Shown: positions 1 through 7,807, counted from the stretch's first letter. The stretch is DNA of 40,966 bases from an uncultured Mollicutes bacterium (GCA_945935945.1 CAMESA010000003.1:1-40966), one strand, 5' to 3'. Made by a program: numbers and translations. The notes: generated by a model from the letters alone, not told the origin.

Positions 1-2
1 AT

Positions 3-377
3 TATTTAGCAGACCATAAAGAACAAGGTGGTTGCTTTCGTTTTAATACTGTTGAAATGGACGACAAAGGCATAAACAAAAACGTGTCTATTGTTTTAGG
101 TTGGACAGACGGCTTTGATGAAAATGATGTTGATAAGGATAAATATCAATCTGATACTTGGAGATTAGCAATTAAGGTAGGTTATCAACCAGTGAACAGT
201 ATGATGCAGTGTGATTATGATGTAGACTTTAATCAAGTGTATGACAAAGAAACTGGTGATGTCTATGATACAGAAATTTGCTTATATCCTGATACAAATT
301 TTGAAAAGGTTGCCGATGATATAGTCACAGAATTTAATTATGTGTTATCATCTTGGAAATCTTGGGAACACGAATAA
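3..377 (+). CDS. Hypothetical phage protein, 5' end outside window
   Basis: The reading frame is open from the left edge. The residues before the first internal Met at base 57 (YLADHKEQGGCFRFNTVE) continue the same frame and look coding, so the true start lies upstream. The visible part is acidic and Asp/Tyr rich, with no motif I recognise. It ends TAA, which directly abuts a strong AAAGGAGAA Shine-Dalgarno sequence, so a downstream cistron may once have followed. Function unknown. Confidence 0.7.
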   Translation, partial: YLADHKEQGGCFRFNTVEMDDKGINKNVSIVLGWTDGFDENDVDKDKYQSDTWRLAIKVGYQPVNSMMQCDYDVDFNQVYDKETGDVYDTEICLYPDTNFEKVADDIVTEFNYVLSSWKSWEHE

Positions 378-387
378 AGGAGAACGG

Positions 388-477
388 CTGAAAAAAAATT
401 GTGAAAAAGTTATAATAATTTACTCTTTTTTAACTTTTATTGTTTATAATGTGAGATATAAAGTCAAAGAAAAGTGA
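388..477 (+). CDS. Possible non-ATG small membrane peptide (weak)
   Basis: A canonical AAAGGAGAA site at 377-385 has no ATG behind it. Five bases after AGGAG there is a CTG that opens 29 codons: a Lys-rich start, a hydrophobic stretch (VIIIYSFLTFIVY) and a basic tail (VRYKVKEK). This has the shape of a one-pass membrane peptide. CTG starts are rare, so it may instead be the remnant of a decayed gene, and the hydrophobic stretch could simply reflect T-rich promoter DNA. Low confidence. Confidence 0.2.
   Translation: MKKNCEKVIIIYSFLTFIVYNVRYKVKEK
419..450 (+). promoter_or_regulatory. Possible promoter, atypical spacing
   Basis: TTTACT (419-424) and TATAAT (445-450) are both present, but they lie 20 bp apart instead of the 17 bp of nearly every other promoter here. 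It sits correctly in front of the gene starting at 492. Weak candidate. Confidence 0.35.
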
Positions 478-491
478 AAAGGAATATCATT

Positions 492-914
492 ATGGGTAAG
501 CAAAATAATCCAAATCCTAACCAAAGACACGGCAGACTTGGACAGGTAAAGTTAAAGTCAGACGGAACTGTTGATGAGGATGCAGAAAAGAAAAGGGTAT
601 ACCAAAATCAAAAGTCAAGAGAAGCAAGAGCAAGACGGAAATTACTTGCACAAGCTCAAGACGCTTTTGTAGAAAATCCAGAGCTTAAATGTGATAAATG
701 GGGAATCAATGCGAAAGATGAAGCAAGATATAAAAGATGTTGTTCAAGTAGTATTTATAACTCTTTATCATACGTTAAGATGAGAACAGGATTAACCTTG
801 AAACAGTTGAGTATATTACAGGAAAGAACAGGATTAAAGACTGTTCCACCAGTTGATAAACGTAAAGCAGATTTAGATTTTAAGAGGAGATGGGAAAGAG
901 GAGATATTTATTAA
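492..914 (+). CDS. Basic hypothetical protein, possible DNA-binding
   Basis: About 140 residues, rich in Lys/Arg. The first third is polar and probably disordered (MGKQNNPNPNQRHGRLG), followed by a charged helical segment (KSREARARRKLLAQAQDAF). I chose the ATG at 492 because AAAAGGA lies 8 bases upstream; a GTG at 474 in frame has no such site. The basic character suggests nucleic-acid binding, but no family is recognised. A strong terminator follows at once, so it is probably a single-gene transcript. Confidence 0.7.
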   Translation: MGKQNNPNPNQRHGRLGQVKLKSDGTVDEDAEKKRVYQNQKSREARARRKLLAQAQDAFVENPELKCDKWGINAKDEARYKRCCSSSIYNSLSYVKMRTGLTLKQLSILQERTGLKTVPPVDKRKADLDFKRRWERGDIY

Positions 915-926
915 ACTCAAAGTGAT

Positions 927-970
927 GGTATAGAAGTGGTGCTTTACTTAGTGCCACTTCTTTTTTATAC
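927..970 (+). terminator. Intrinsic terminator
   Basis: GAAGTGG (933-939) pairs with CCACTTC (954-960) around a 14-base loop, followed by TTTTTT. Outer GGTAT/ATACC arms extend the pairing. It separates the gene ending at 914 from the next promoter. Confidence 0.85.
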
Positions 971-975
971 CAAAT

Positions 976-1025
976 AATTAATCGTAATAAACCTGATTTA
1001 CTTTTTAGCAGGTATATTGTATAAT
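976..1025 (+). promoter_or_regulatory. Box-type promoter 1
   Basis: AATTAATCGTAATAA (976-990), a 6-bp gap, TTTACT (997-1002), a 17-bp spacer, then TATAAT (1020-1025). This is the first of five promoters in the window with this exact box and geometry. It drives the operon starting at 1058. Confidence 0.85.
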
Positions 1026-1057
1026 AATTTCAACTTCAACAGAAAAGGACAAAAGCT

Positions 1058-1429
1058 ATGACAACTGAAACAGCAGAACTTCAAAATATGATGGCTCAAT
1101 GCTATGGAACTGAACAGTATTATAGAGAAATGTTATTGAGCTATTTATATACAGACGGTGTAAAAACTTTTGCTATGAATGCAGGTGAGGGTGCGTTTTG
1201 GTTTTTACAAGAAGTTAACGGAATGATAGTTGATAACAAGATTCGTCAGAGTAGTGATGACTTGACCTCTATTCATCTTAAAGTAAAAGATGATAAGGCA
1301 GATATTGTAATGGAAAATAACGGTAAAACATTTAAGAAACATATTTCATATACAGATTGTCCAGAGGGTGATTGGGCTTTCTATTACTCTACCTCATCAA
1401 ATGTGTTAATGTGGCGTGATGAATACTAA
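1058..1429 (+). CDS. DUF6876-like protein
   Basis: 123 residues. The order of conserved-looking pieces fits the DUF6876 family as I remember it, which is common in phages and plasmids and has unknown function: a GTEQYYREM start, YTDGVKTF, a Trp-containing helix (FWFLQEV), then β-strand-like segments and HISYTDCPEGDW near the end. GAAAAGGAC lies ahead of the ATG. It is first in an operon of three genes, with SD-containing gaps of about 10 bases. The family call rests on pattern memory only. Confidence 0.6.
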   Translation: MTTETAELQNMMAQCYGTEQYYREMLLSYLYTDGVKTFAMNAGEGAFWFLQEVNGMIVDNKIRQSSDDLTSIHLKVKDDKADIVMENNGKTFKKHISYTDCPEGDWAFYYSTSSNVLMWRDEY

Positions 1430-1441
1430 AGGAGAACAGCG

Positions 1442-1684
1442 ATGTCAATCAAAAAAGATTTAGAACGGATTGCTTATTTTTATCGTTGTGATGATGATGT
1501 TAAAAGAGCAATCAATGAGTATAAAAAAGATATGTGTTGTGCAAGATTTAACTTTCATTGCCTGATTGATACGTTATGCAAAGAGGGAGATATATCTTGC
1601 AAGACTTATCAAAATGTAGATATAACACTGAATAAACATAATAAGTTAGTGTTACATTGTTTATCATACACTTTACAGATATAG
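1442..1684 (+). CDS. Hypothetical small protein
   Basis: 80 residues, Cys rich (DMCCARFNFHCLIDTLCKEG), but without the paired CxxC spacing of a clear zinc ribbon. It has a textbook AAAGGAGAACAGCG ribosome site, 12 bases after the previous stop. Second gene of its operon. No family recognised. Confidence 0.7.
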   Translation: MSIKKDLERIAYFYRCDDDVKRAINEYKKDMCCARFNFHCLIDTLCKEGDISCKTYQNVDITLNKHNKLVLHCLSYTLQI

Positions 1685-1694
1685 GAGAATCACA

Positions 1695-2315
1695 ATGATT
1701 ACAGAATACTACACAACACGCTATCAATTTGAGGGCTTTTATGAATCAAATTACTACCATAACGATATGGAGTATGATTATAATAATCTTATGGACGATG
1801 AGTCAATGCCAAAAGGTAAACATTATGAGTTGGTAAAATTTGATAAATACCAAAGAGATTTATGTAAAGAATGGATTGACTTGGTTAAATATCAATTAGA
1901 AACAGCAACGGGTAATGTTATTAAAAGAATTGGTGTAAGAAAGTTTAGACTTGAATCACCAAAAGAATATAATTTTGAAACAGATAAACTTGTCGTAAAG
2001 ATTGAGTTTAATAAGAGAGCCTTAGAGCAATGGTGTTTGAAAAATAAGCCTGATAAGTTCAATGAATATCTGAAAGAAAATTATTCAAGTTATGACGGCT
2101 TTATAAGTTTTACTCCAAATAGTATAGATGAGCTTAAGAATAAATACTTCAAAGAGTATAAAACGTTTAAGGAAAGAGAACGTAATAATCTTTTTAATGT
2201 AATGCTTGAATTTTATCTGAACTGTCAAATTGATTTTGAATTAGATGTCAATGAGCAGATTAGATATTGGCAAGACGAAAACTTAGGGGAGTATATGAGA
2301 TTGGTAAAAGATTGA
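1695..2315 (+). CDS. Hypothetical protein
   Basis: 206 residues, highly charged, Tyr/Glu/Lys rich, with predicted α-helical stretches in the second half (ELKNKYFKEYKTFKERERNN). The start has ATAGGAGAATCACA ahead of it. It is the last gene before the second box-type promoter. No recognisable domain, signal peptide or membrane segment. Confidence 0.7.
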   Translation: MITEYYTTRYQFEGFYESNYYHNDMEYDYNNLMDDESMPKGKHYELVKFDKYQRDLCKEWIDLVKYQLETATGNVIKRIGVRKFRLESPKEYNFETDKLVVKIEFNKRALEQWCLKNKPDKFNEYLKENYSSYDGFISFTPNSIDELKNKYFKEYKTFKERERNNLFNVMLEFYLNCQIDFELDVNEQIRYWQDENLGEYMRLVKD

Positions 2316-2323
2316 TATACTAA

Positions 2324-2373
2324 AATTAATCGTAATAACCACACTTTACTTTAATCGTGAAGTGTGGTATATT
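2324..2373 (+). promoter_or_regulatory. Box-type promoter 2
   Basis: Box AATTAATCGTAATAA (2324-2338), 6-bp gap, TTTACT (2345-2350), 17 bp, TATATT (2368-2373). The spacer holds a second partial copy of the box core (TTAATCGT, 2351-2358), which may add a binding half-site. Confidence 0.85.
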
Positions 2374-2408
2374 TATATTAACACAACAGATAAAGAAAGG
2401 ACAATGAG

Positions 2409-3041
2409 ATGACAAACGATAAGCAATTGGAACTTCCTAATATCATTGATTATTCAAAAGACAAATGGGAATTAAAAATTGAGTATGATGAATGCACAGA
2501 CTCACCTCGTGAATGGGATAACTTGGGAACAATTTGCGTATCAAAGTCTTGTAGATATTGTGCTAACGAATACGAAGATACTGATTCATTGACTTGGTAT
2601 AAAGAAAGCGATGACCTCAAAACATTGGAACGTAGAGGTTATATTGTTTTACCTTTGTCTTGTTATGACCATAGTGCAGTTAGAATTTACATTGGTGGTA
2701 AATGTGATGCTTGGGATTCTGGCAGACTTGGTTGGTATATCGTAAGTAAAGAAAAAGTAAGAAAAGAATACGGTGTAAAACGAATCTCTCCAAAACTTCT
2801 TGAAAAAGTTAAAGCAGTGTTGGAAAGTGAGGTTGAAACATTTAATCATTATATCAATGGTGAAGTATATAATTTCACTCTATATCACAATGATGAAGAA
2901 GTTGATTCGTGCGGTGGTTTTTATGACTCTGATAATGAGCATAACGGATTTATTAGAGATATGTATGAGTATTTTCCGAGTGAATTTAGAAACTCTTTCA
3001 CAGTAGAACAAGCAAAAGAAATAGCTCAATATCCGTGGTAA
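2409..3041 (+). CDS. Phage protein with YDHS / WDSG motifs
   Basis: 210 residues. I recognise this as a widespread phage protein type of unknown function. Its marks are DSPREWDNLGT near the start, LPLSCYDHSAVRIY in the middle, then DAWDSGRLGWYIV, EKVRKEYG, and late in the protein an EVETFNHYINGEVYNF segment and a DSCGGFY motif. An ATG six bases upstream (2403) reads only ATG-AGA-TGA, so the ATG at 2409 is the start. First gene of a four-gene operon. Confidence 0.65.
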   Translation: MTNDKQLELPNIIDYSKDKWELKIEYDECTDSPREWDNLGTICVSKSCRYCANEYEDTDSLTWYKESDDLKTLERRGYIVLPLSCYDHSAVRIYIGGKCDAWDSGRLGWYIVSKEKVRKEYGVKRISPKLLEKVKAVLESEVETFNHYINGEVYNFTLYHNDEEVDSCGGFYDSDNEHNGFIRDMYEYFPSEFRNSFTVEQAKEIAQYPW

Positions 3042-3052
3042 AGGAGATAAAA

Positions 3053-3313
3053 ATGAGTGAAACATTTAACAGAACAAATGTAGAGTATGACGGTAGGATT
3101 TATCCTGCCGTTGAACTCTTAAACTTTACAACAGCAGATAATGTAGTTGTTGAGTATGGTGTATTTACTTCTGAAGAGTTTATGGACTTGAATGATGATA
3201 GCTTGCAATACCGTATGCTTGATGAAAGAATATATGGTTATCTTCCTAAACCTTTATTAGAAAAAGGAACAGAGGAAGAGGTTAGACAATACGTTAAGTA
3301 TGAGATTGGATAA
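3053..3313 (+). CDS. Hypothetical small protein
   Basis: 86 residues beginning MSETFNRTNVEYDG. I chose the ATG at 3053 because AAAGGAGATAAAA directly precedes it; a GTG 18 bases earlier lies inside the previous gene. It is acidic, with β-rich segments (GRIYPAVELLNF, VVVEYGVF). No known domain. It lies 11 bases after the preceding gene in the same operon. Confidence 0.7.
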   Translation: MSETFNRTNVEYDGRIYPAVELLNFTTADNVVVEYGVFTSEEFMDLNDDSLQYRMLDERIYGYLPKPLLEKGTEEEVRQYVKYEIG

Positions 3314-3325
3314 AGGAGAACAACG

Positions 3326-3535
3326 ATGATTGAATGCGAAATCTGTGCTGAATGTGAATCTGAAATAGAGCAAGAATTACCAGAAAATGAATTTAGTTTT
3401 ACTTGTCCTCACTGTGGTAAACTTGTTATGGCTTGTAATAAATGTATTTATTTACAACAAACAAATACAGGTACTTATAAATGCGATTGGAAAAATGAAA
3501 CAAACACTTGCTTTAGGAAAGGAGAACAACGATGA
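3326..3535 (+). CDS. Small Cys-rich zinc-binding-type protein
   Basis: 69 residues with nine cysteines, including CEICAEC, CPHCG and CNKC pairs plus a single Cys-Asp near the end. Several CxxC knuckles of this kind are typical of structural zinc binding, so it probably folds around one or two zinc ions. The partner is unknown. AAAGGAGAACAACG precedes the ATG, and the stop overlaps the next gene's start. Confidence 0.7.
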   Translation: MIECEICAECESEIEQELPENEFSFTCPHCGKLVMACNKCIYLQQTNTGTYKCDWKNETNTCFRKGEQR

Positions 3536-3744
3536 GTGATTATAAAACGTTATATGAATTGTCAGCAGAACAAATTAGGGAACTGAAACAATCTTATCTT
3601 TGTAATGTTAAGTATAAAAATCAAGGTGTGTCTTGGGGAATGCTTGCTGACGCTGATAATCTAGTTAGTATGGAAGAACTTCAAGAAGAGTATGGACACG
3701 TTAGTTTTACTGATGATGACTTCTTTTGTTCAGCCAGTAATTAG
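3532..3744 (+). CDS. Hypothetical small protein
   Basis: 70 residues starting MSDYKTLYELSAEQIRELK, with an amphipathic N-terminal helix and an acidic, aromatic C-terminus. The ATGA start/stop overlap with the previous gene implies translational coupling, and the SD (GGAAAGGAGAAC) lies inside the upstream gene. Last gene of this operon. Similar short 'L..EQI.ELK..Y' proteins are common in phages, without assigned function. Confidence 0.7.
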   Translation: MSDYKTLYELSAEQIRELKQSYLCNVKYKNQGVSWGMLADADNLVSMEELQEEYGHVSFTDDDFFCSASN

Positions 3745-3754
3745 TTGATACACA

Positions 3755-3804
3755 AATTAATCGTAATAATCCCACTTTACTTTTTTGGTAGAGTGGGATA
3801 TAAT
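3755..3804 (+). promoter_or_regulatory. Box-type promoter 3
   Basis: Box AATTAATCGTAATAA (3755-3769), 6-bp gap, TTTACT (3776-3781), 17 bp, TATAAT (3799-3804). Drives the operon from 3845. Confidence 0.87.
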
Positions 3805-3844
3805 TTATACATAAACTTTAACAGATAAACGAAAGGACAAAACA

Positions 3845-4594
3845 ATGCCTAATTATGTTATAAATAAAGTAACTTGTGATGATATGGACGAGTTGAAAAA
3901 ATTACTACTTAACAAAGACGAAAATGTAGATTTTAACATTGTTATACCAAGACCAGAAGAGTTAGATATTACTAGTGGCTCACACAGTTATGATATACCG
4001 TCAAGATATTTTCATACAGAAGAAGCTGAAAGAAAACTTGCTAAACAACGTAGAATCATAGGGAATGTTCTTGAAATACTCTATAACAATACAATGACTC
4101 AAGAGGAATTTGTCAAAAAAGTAATGGCTGATGAAAAACTAATCAAGAAAATCAAAGCATTCAAAGGTTGGTATAGTCGTAAAAGTAAGAACATCAAATA
4201 CGCTATGAAAAAGAAAGAACTAACAGAAACTCTTGAAAATTATATCAAAGGTTTCTTCAACATCAAACGATATGGAGAAAGAGATTGGTATGATTGGTCT
4301 ATTGAGAATTGGGGAACAAAATGGAATGCTGGTGATACCGTAGTTTATTCCGATGTTATAGAATTTCAAACAGCTTGGTCAACTCCTATTCCTGTATTTG
4401 TTGAACTGTCTAAACGTTTGAAAGACATAACAATAACTGTTGACTATGCTGACGAAGATATTGGTAGTAATTGCGGAACGTTAGAGATTCTTAATGGAGG
4501 AGTAAGTAGATGTGAACCAGACAATCCAAGAGAGTTTGCTTGTGATATGTGGGGTTATGATTACGCTGAATACTGTAAAGAATGTGAAGAATAA
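3845..4594 (+). CDS. Api92/YubB-like ferredoxin-fold protein (DUF1281)
   Basis: 249 residues with the hallmarks of the phage/plasmid Api92-YubB (DUF1281) family. It opens MPNYVINKVT, followed by NIVIPRPEEL; the middle carries RDWYDWSIENWGTKWNA; the end has EFQTAWSTPIPV, ELSKRL and DYADEDIGSNCG. The family has a ferredoxin-like fold without the iron-sulphur cysteines. Its role is not settled, though it travels with antirestriction-type early genes. It has good SD GAAAGGAC and is first in its operon. Confident in the family, not the function. Confidence 0.85.
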   Translation: MPNYVINKVTCDDMDELKKLLLNKDENVDFNIVIPRPEELDITSGSHSYDIPSRYFHTEEAERKLAKQRRIIGNVLEILYNNTMTQEEFVKKVMADEKLIKKIKAFKGWYSRKSKNIKYAMKKKELTETLENYIKGFFNIKRYGERDWYDWSIENWGTKWNAGDTVVYSDVIEFQTAWSTPIPVFVELSKRLKDITITVDYADEDIGSNCGTLEILNGGVSRCEPDNPREFACDMWGYDYAEYCKECEE

Positions 4595-4608
4595 GAGGGA
4601 GATTGAAG

Positions 4609-4926
4609 ATGACGAACAATTTAACAGCAAAAGATATTGTTAAGTTAATGGACGAAAACAATATAACACTACACGATTTAGCCAGTGAACAAAACAAGAT
4701 ACTCTATGTTTATAGCATTGAAGACATCATTTGTAGAATAAATGACTCCAACGAAAAATATGGAGTAGAGATGAGTGATGAAGAAAAACTCAAAATTGCG
4801 AATGAGGTGTTTGATAGGTTTAGTTTTGGTAATTATCAAGACTTTTATGACACAGTAGATTTTGCGATTGATGAACTCATTGAAGAAGTTAAAGAAGAAT
4901 TTGAACAAGAAGATAAAGGAGAATAG
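4609..4926 (+). CDS. Acidic hypothetical protein
   Basis: 105 residues, strongly acidic towards the C-terminus (ELIEEVKEEFEQEDKGE) and mostly helical. The ATG at 4609 fits the GAGGGAG site upstream better than a TTG two codons earlier. The short opening (LTAKDIVKLMDENNITLHDL) looks like a small helical module. Very acidic small phage proteins can mimic DNA, but nothing specific supports that here. Confidence 0.65.
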   Translation: MTNNLTAKDIVKLMDENNITLHDLASEQNKILYVYSIEDIICRINDSNEKYGVEMSDEEKLKIANEVFDRFSFGNYQDFYDTVDFAIDELIEEVKEEFEQEDKGE

Positions 4927-4928
4927 CA

Positions 4929-5177
4929 ATGAAAAAGAAGTTAATAGTTAGAGAATGTACTTGTCCTGTATGTGGTTCAAGTATGGTTAATTATGGAAGC
5001 TCAGACTTGAATGATGATGTTATGAGCTATCATTGTGAATGTAACGATTGTGGTGCTACTTGGAATGAAGACTTTGCATTAACATTCTGTGGTATATCAA
5101 AAGTATATGATAAAGACGGAAATCAATTAGGTAATGTAATAAATTTGAAAGGAGAAGAAGAATGCCCGATAGATTGA
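4929..5177 (+). CDS. Zinc-ribbon protein
   Basis: 82 residues with a clear zinc ribbon: CTCPVCGSS near the N-terminus and CECNDCGATW about 20 residues later, forming two CxxC knuckles. The C-terminal part is a short β-rich extension. It may bind nucleic acid or a host protein. SD AAAGGAGAATAGCA lies at the end of the previous gene. Its last 16 bases overlap the next gene. Confidence 0.7.
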   Translation: MKKKLIVRECTCPVCGSSMVNYGSSDLNDDVMSYHCECNDCGATWNEDFALTFCGISKVYDKDGNQLGNVINLKGEEECPID

Positions 5178-5488
5178 AAATAATGGCTTGTGGTGCTGTT
5201 GAGCGTATTAAAGACAATATACTTGATGAGATGCAAGTGCAAGTGTTTGATACTATAACAAAGAAATCTTATAATGTTGACTGTAATCTTGTTGGTGAAC
5301 CAGAAAATGGAGATAGTTATGAGATAAGTGTTTATAGTGTTGAAAAAGGACAACTTGTTGATACTTGTAGAATGGATTCAACAGGTGGTATATTTATGGG
5401 TGAAGATTTTAGTTATAATGAAATTGATGATGACTTAGGTTCTAGAATCGTTGAACTCATAACTACTTATTTTATCATTCCTTTTTAG
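5162..5488 (+). CDS. Hypothetical protein
   Basis: 108 residues, acidic and β-rich (MQVQVFDTITKKSYNVDC, SYEISVYSVEKG). The ATG is set by GAAAGGAGAAGAAG and overlaps the upstream zinc-ribbon gene, so the two are likely coupled. It ends with a hydrophobic tail (IVELITTYFIIPF) that could be a helix packing against a partner. Last gene before box-type promoter 4. Confidence 0.65.
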   Translation: MPDRLKIMACGAVERIKDNILDEMQVQVFDTITKKSYNVDCNLVGEPENGDSYEISVYSVEKGQLVDTCRMDSTGGIFMGEDFSYNEIDDDLGSRIVELITTYFIIPF

Positions 5489-5496
5489 GTTATGAA

Positions 5497-5546
5497 AATT
5501 AATCGTAATAATCTTACTTTACTTTTTATGGTAATTATTATATAAT
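5497..5546 (+). promoter_or_regulatory. Box-type promoter 4
   Basis: Box AATTAATCGTAATAA (5497-5511), 6-bp gap, TTTACT (5518-5523), 17 bp, TATAAT (5541-5546). Drives the five-gene operon from 5583. Confidence 0.87.
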
Positions 5547-5582
5547 AGACACATAAACAACAGATAACGAAAGGACACAACA

Positions 5583-5783
5583 ATGACAAAAGATAAAGTT
5601 AAACTCCAAACAAAAATTCGTGATATTGTCTATGATTATGTGTATGAATGTTTTGGAGAATCAGAAGCAAATGACCCGTCTTGGTATATTCCTACATTAG
5701 CGGAAGAGATTGCTGACAAGTTATTGGATAAAAACTATAAACCAGTTCACACATATCATAATGACGAAGATGAAGAGGAGTAA
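5583..5783 (+). CDS. Hypothetical small protein
   Basis: 66 residues with a helical core (TKIRDIVYDYVYECFGES and LAEEIADKLLDKNY) and a very acidic tail (HNDEDEEE). GAAAGGACAC precedes the ATG. First gene of its operon. No domain recognised. Confidence 0.7.
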   Translation: MTKDKVKLQTKIRDIVYDYVYECFGESEANDPSWYIPTLAEEIADKLLDKNYKPVHTYHNDEDEEE

Positions 5784-5788
5784 GTGCT

Positions 5789-6226
5789 ATGATTGAAACA
5801 CGTTATACAAAGGCTAACGCTGAGCTTTGTAATATCAATCATAAAATATGTATGCTTGAAAAAGAAAAAACTCAAGCTGAGGAAGAGCTGAAGAAGTATT
5901 GCAAACGTCATCGCTCTCTGAACTTTGACAACTTAAAAACTTGTGATGTTGAAAAACTTAAGAAAATATATGCTTATTTTGATAACAATGAAAACTATAT
6001 TCACGAGTGGGAAGGTGGTTTACGTTGTGATGATAGAGGTATGAAATTGTATTTTTGGGTTAATGATGATGCTGAATATCTTGTTATTCATATCACTAGC
6101 GACCATAACAATGCAATCTTTTCTGGTTCAACCTCTTGGATAATCAAAGCACCTACACTTGAAGATAAAGTTAATGTGCTTAAAACAGTTAAATCAGACA
6201 TCACTAAGATAATTAAAGGAGAATAA
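5789..6226 (+). CDS. Hypothetical protein with N-terminal coiled coil
   Basis: 145 residues. Residues 5-40 form a heptad-like charged helix (CMLEKEKTQAEEELKKYC), followed by a globular half with alternating hydrophobics (GMKLYFWVNDDAEYLVIHI). There is only a short gap after the previous stop. The ribosome site is weak (GAGGAGTAAGTGCT), so translation may depend on coupling. Function unknown. Confidence 0.65.
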   Translation: MIETRYTKANAELCNINHKICMLEKEKTQAEEELKKYCKRHRSLNFDNLKTCDVEKLKKIYAYFDNNENYIHEWEGGLRCDDRGMKLYFWVNDDAEYLVIHITSDHNNAIFSGSTSWIIKAPTLEDKVNVLKTVKSDITKIIKGE

Positions 6227-6228
6227 CA

Positions 6229-6816
6229 ATGGGACAAAGAACGCAATCCGTATTTGAAGTAGTAAAAACTTTTGAAGACTACTCAACTGGAAAGAAAACT
6301 AAAAAGACGTATGTTGGCTCATATCACAATCAATGGGGTATCGCTAAAATGCAACTGCTTGATGTGATGAGATTTGTTACAACTTATCAAGACGGTTGTT
6401 CAAAAGATGATTATGTTATGCCTGAACGTTTACATAAGGCTTATCTCTTAAATGGTAAAGAATACGAACACCCATTTAAAGGTAAAGCTACACCTGAAAA
6501 AGTTATAGAATGGTTAAACGGTCAAGATAATAACAATGGTGGTTTGTTGTTAAAACTTAATGTCAACAATTTCAATAACATTCAATCTGGTGAACTCTAT
6601 ATCTTTAATGACCCTGAAAAAGAATACAGTGATTATTACGATGAGCATCCTGACGGTGATAGTAATAAGGTCTTCAATGTTAATAGACAAATTAGTTTCT
6701 TTGAATATATGTGTCTTTACCCTGAGTATTTCAATGAACCTTTTGTTACGGCATTTACTGCTTTAATGAGATTCTATAACATTGAGATTAAAGAACCTGA
6801 ACCGAAAGAGGATTGA
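6229..6816 (+). CDS. Phage protein with MGQRTQ start
   Basis: 195 residues beginning MGQRTQSVFEVV, an opening I have seen in other phage hypothetical proteins, then YVGSYHNQWGIAKMQLLDV, where a single Trp sits in a conserved-looking block. The C-terminus is acidic. SD AAAGGAGAATAACA gives a secure start. Fourth-from-last in the operon; its stop lies just before the next gene's start. The role is not known to me. Confidence 0.65.
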   Translation: MGQRTQSVFEVVKTFEDYSTGKKTKKTYVGSYHNQWGIAKMQLLDVMRFVTTYQDGCSKDDYVMPERLHKAYLLNGKEYEHPFKGKATPEKVIEWLNGQDNNNGGLLLKLNVNNFNNIQSGELYIFNDPEKEYSDYYDEHPDGDSNKVFNVNRQISFFEYMCLYPEYFNEPFVTAFTALMRFYNIEIKEPEPKED

Positions 6817-6817
6817 T

Positions 6818-7009
6818 ATGCTAAGCAGACGATTTACATTTCAATCACCAGTAGCTACGAAAGAAATAGAAATTAACAAACCTGACGGAAGTGATGTTTA
6901 TTTTGTAGATATTGTAGCTTACGGTAGATTGGACCAGAAACAATGCAATACACTTAAAGATTGTTTCGATTATATCAGAGAATATTTTAATATGAAGAAA
7001 GGACAGTAA
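6818..7009 (+). CDS. Hypothetical small protein
   Basis: 63 residues starting MLSRRFTFQSPVATKE. The ATG at 6818 follows GAGGATTGAT; the longer frame that begins inside the previous gene lacks a ribosome site. It has a β-rich first half and a helical C-terminal segment (DCFDYIREYFNMKK). Unknown function. Confidence 0.65.
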   Translation: MLSRRFTFQSPVATKEIEINKPDGSDVYFVDIVAYGRLDQKQCNTLKDCFDYIREYFNMKKGQ

Positions 7010-7011
7010 CA

Positions 7012-7305
7012 ATGAAAGCAGAGATTGAAAGAAACTTAATGGAAGAGCAACAAATTGATGAGCTAGTCCAAGAACTTAATGGTTTAAGAGATTTGGCAGA
7101 AGAATGTGATAATGATTATGCTTGTGAGGATATGGACATCGCTTTAGATGAAACCGTTATGCTTGCCTTACAAGATATGGATAGATATGAACGTTTAGAG
7201 TTGTTAAAAAATTCTCTAGGTACTCATACTCTTGAAGAACTTGCTAAGAGCTTTAAAGAAACTTGTGTCAAATATGGTATAAAGGAGAACGAAGAAGAAA
7301 TATAA
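7012..7305 (+). CDS. Acidic helical hypothetical protein
   Basis: 97 residues, strongly acidic (many Glu/Asp) and almost entirely helical (LMEEQQIDELVQELNGLRDL). GAAAGGACAGTAACA precedes the ATG, 2 bases after the previous stop. Ends the operon just before the promoter at 7315. Confidence 0.7.
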   Translation: MKAEIERNLMEEQQIDELVQELNGLRDLAEECDNDYACEDMDIALDETVMLALQDMDRYERLELLKNSLGTHTLEELAKSFKETCVKYGIKENEEEI

Positions 7306-7314
7306 AAAAATGAC

Positions 7315-7343
7315 TTTACTTTTTAACAATAATGTAATATAAT
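7315..7343 (+). promoter_or_regulatory. Promoter without upstream box
   Basis: TTTACT (7315-7320), 17-bp spacer, TATAAT (7338-7343), preceded by AAAAAAATGAC as in several later promoters. It lacks the 15-bp box. It lies directly before the 24-residue basic peptide gene. Confidence 0.8.
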
Positions 7344-7365
7344 ATAAAATTGAAAGGACAAAAAT

Positions 7366-7440
7366 ATGGCATTTAGATTTATTAGTGTAAGAAAAGCGAA
7401 CCAGCTTATTAAAAAAGGTTCACGTAAATGGCGTAAATAA
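7366..7440 (+). CDS. 24-residue very basic peptide
   Basis: A short ORF with its own promoter and a good GAAAGGAC ribosome site. It encodes a 24-residue peptide (opening MAFRFISVRK, closing KGSRKWRK) with nine Lys/Arg and no acidic residue. The size and charge suggest a nucleic-acid- or polymerase-binding peptide. The position as first cistron of a dedicated transcript makes chance unlikely. Function unknown. Confidence 0.55.
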   Translation: MAFRFISVRKANQLIKKGSRKWRK

Positions 7441-7460
7441 TAGAAGGAAGTAATAGACAA

Positions 7461-7766
7461 ATGAGAAGTGAGCAGGAACTCAAGGAAGTATACATAAACA
7501 GTCATCATAAAGCGTTGGAAAAGTTCTTTGACGAACTGCTCACACTCAAGAATGACGAAACAAATGCAGAAGATATGTTTACTAAAATTAAAAAGGAAGT
7601 AGACAAACAAGAGTTAACTGATGAGGAAAAAGAATATATTAAAGACCACGTTAAACAATGGGCGTGTGATAATGATTTACTCCACGATTTACAAAGACAT
7701 ATATTCAAAAAGCTCATCGATAATAAAGAAAAGTTATTGAAAGATTTAGATAAGAAAAAGTTTTAG
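7461..7766 (+). CDS. Charged helical hypothetical protein
   Basis: 101 residues, highly charged and helical throughout (EEKEYIKDHVKQWACDNDLL; KKLIDNKEKLLKDLDKKKF). It follows the basic peptide gene by 20 bases with a GAAGGAAG site and is closed by a perfect terminator. The two genes form a self-contained transcription unit. No family recognised. Confidence 0.65.
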   Translation: MRSEQELKEVYINSHHKALEKFFDELLTLKNDETNAEDMFTKIKKEVDKQELTDEEKEYIKDHVKQWACDNDLLHDLQRHIFKKLIDNKEKLLKDLDKKKF

Positions 7767-7807
7767 TTGTTGTCCTGTATTATTATGAAGTATCTGTTGA
7801 AGTGTAG

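Noticed and set aside
2403..2411. ATG at 2403 as the start of the gene at 2409
   Set aside because: It reads ATG-AGA-TGA and stops at once.
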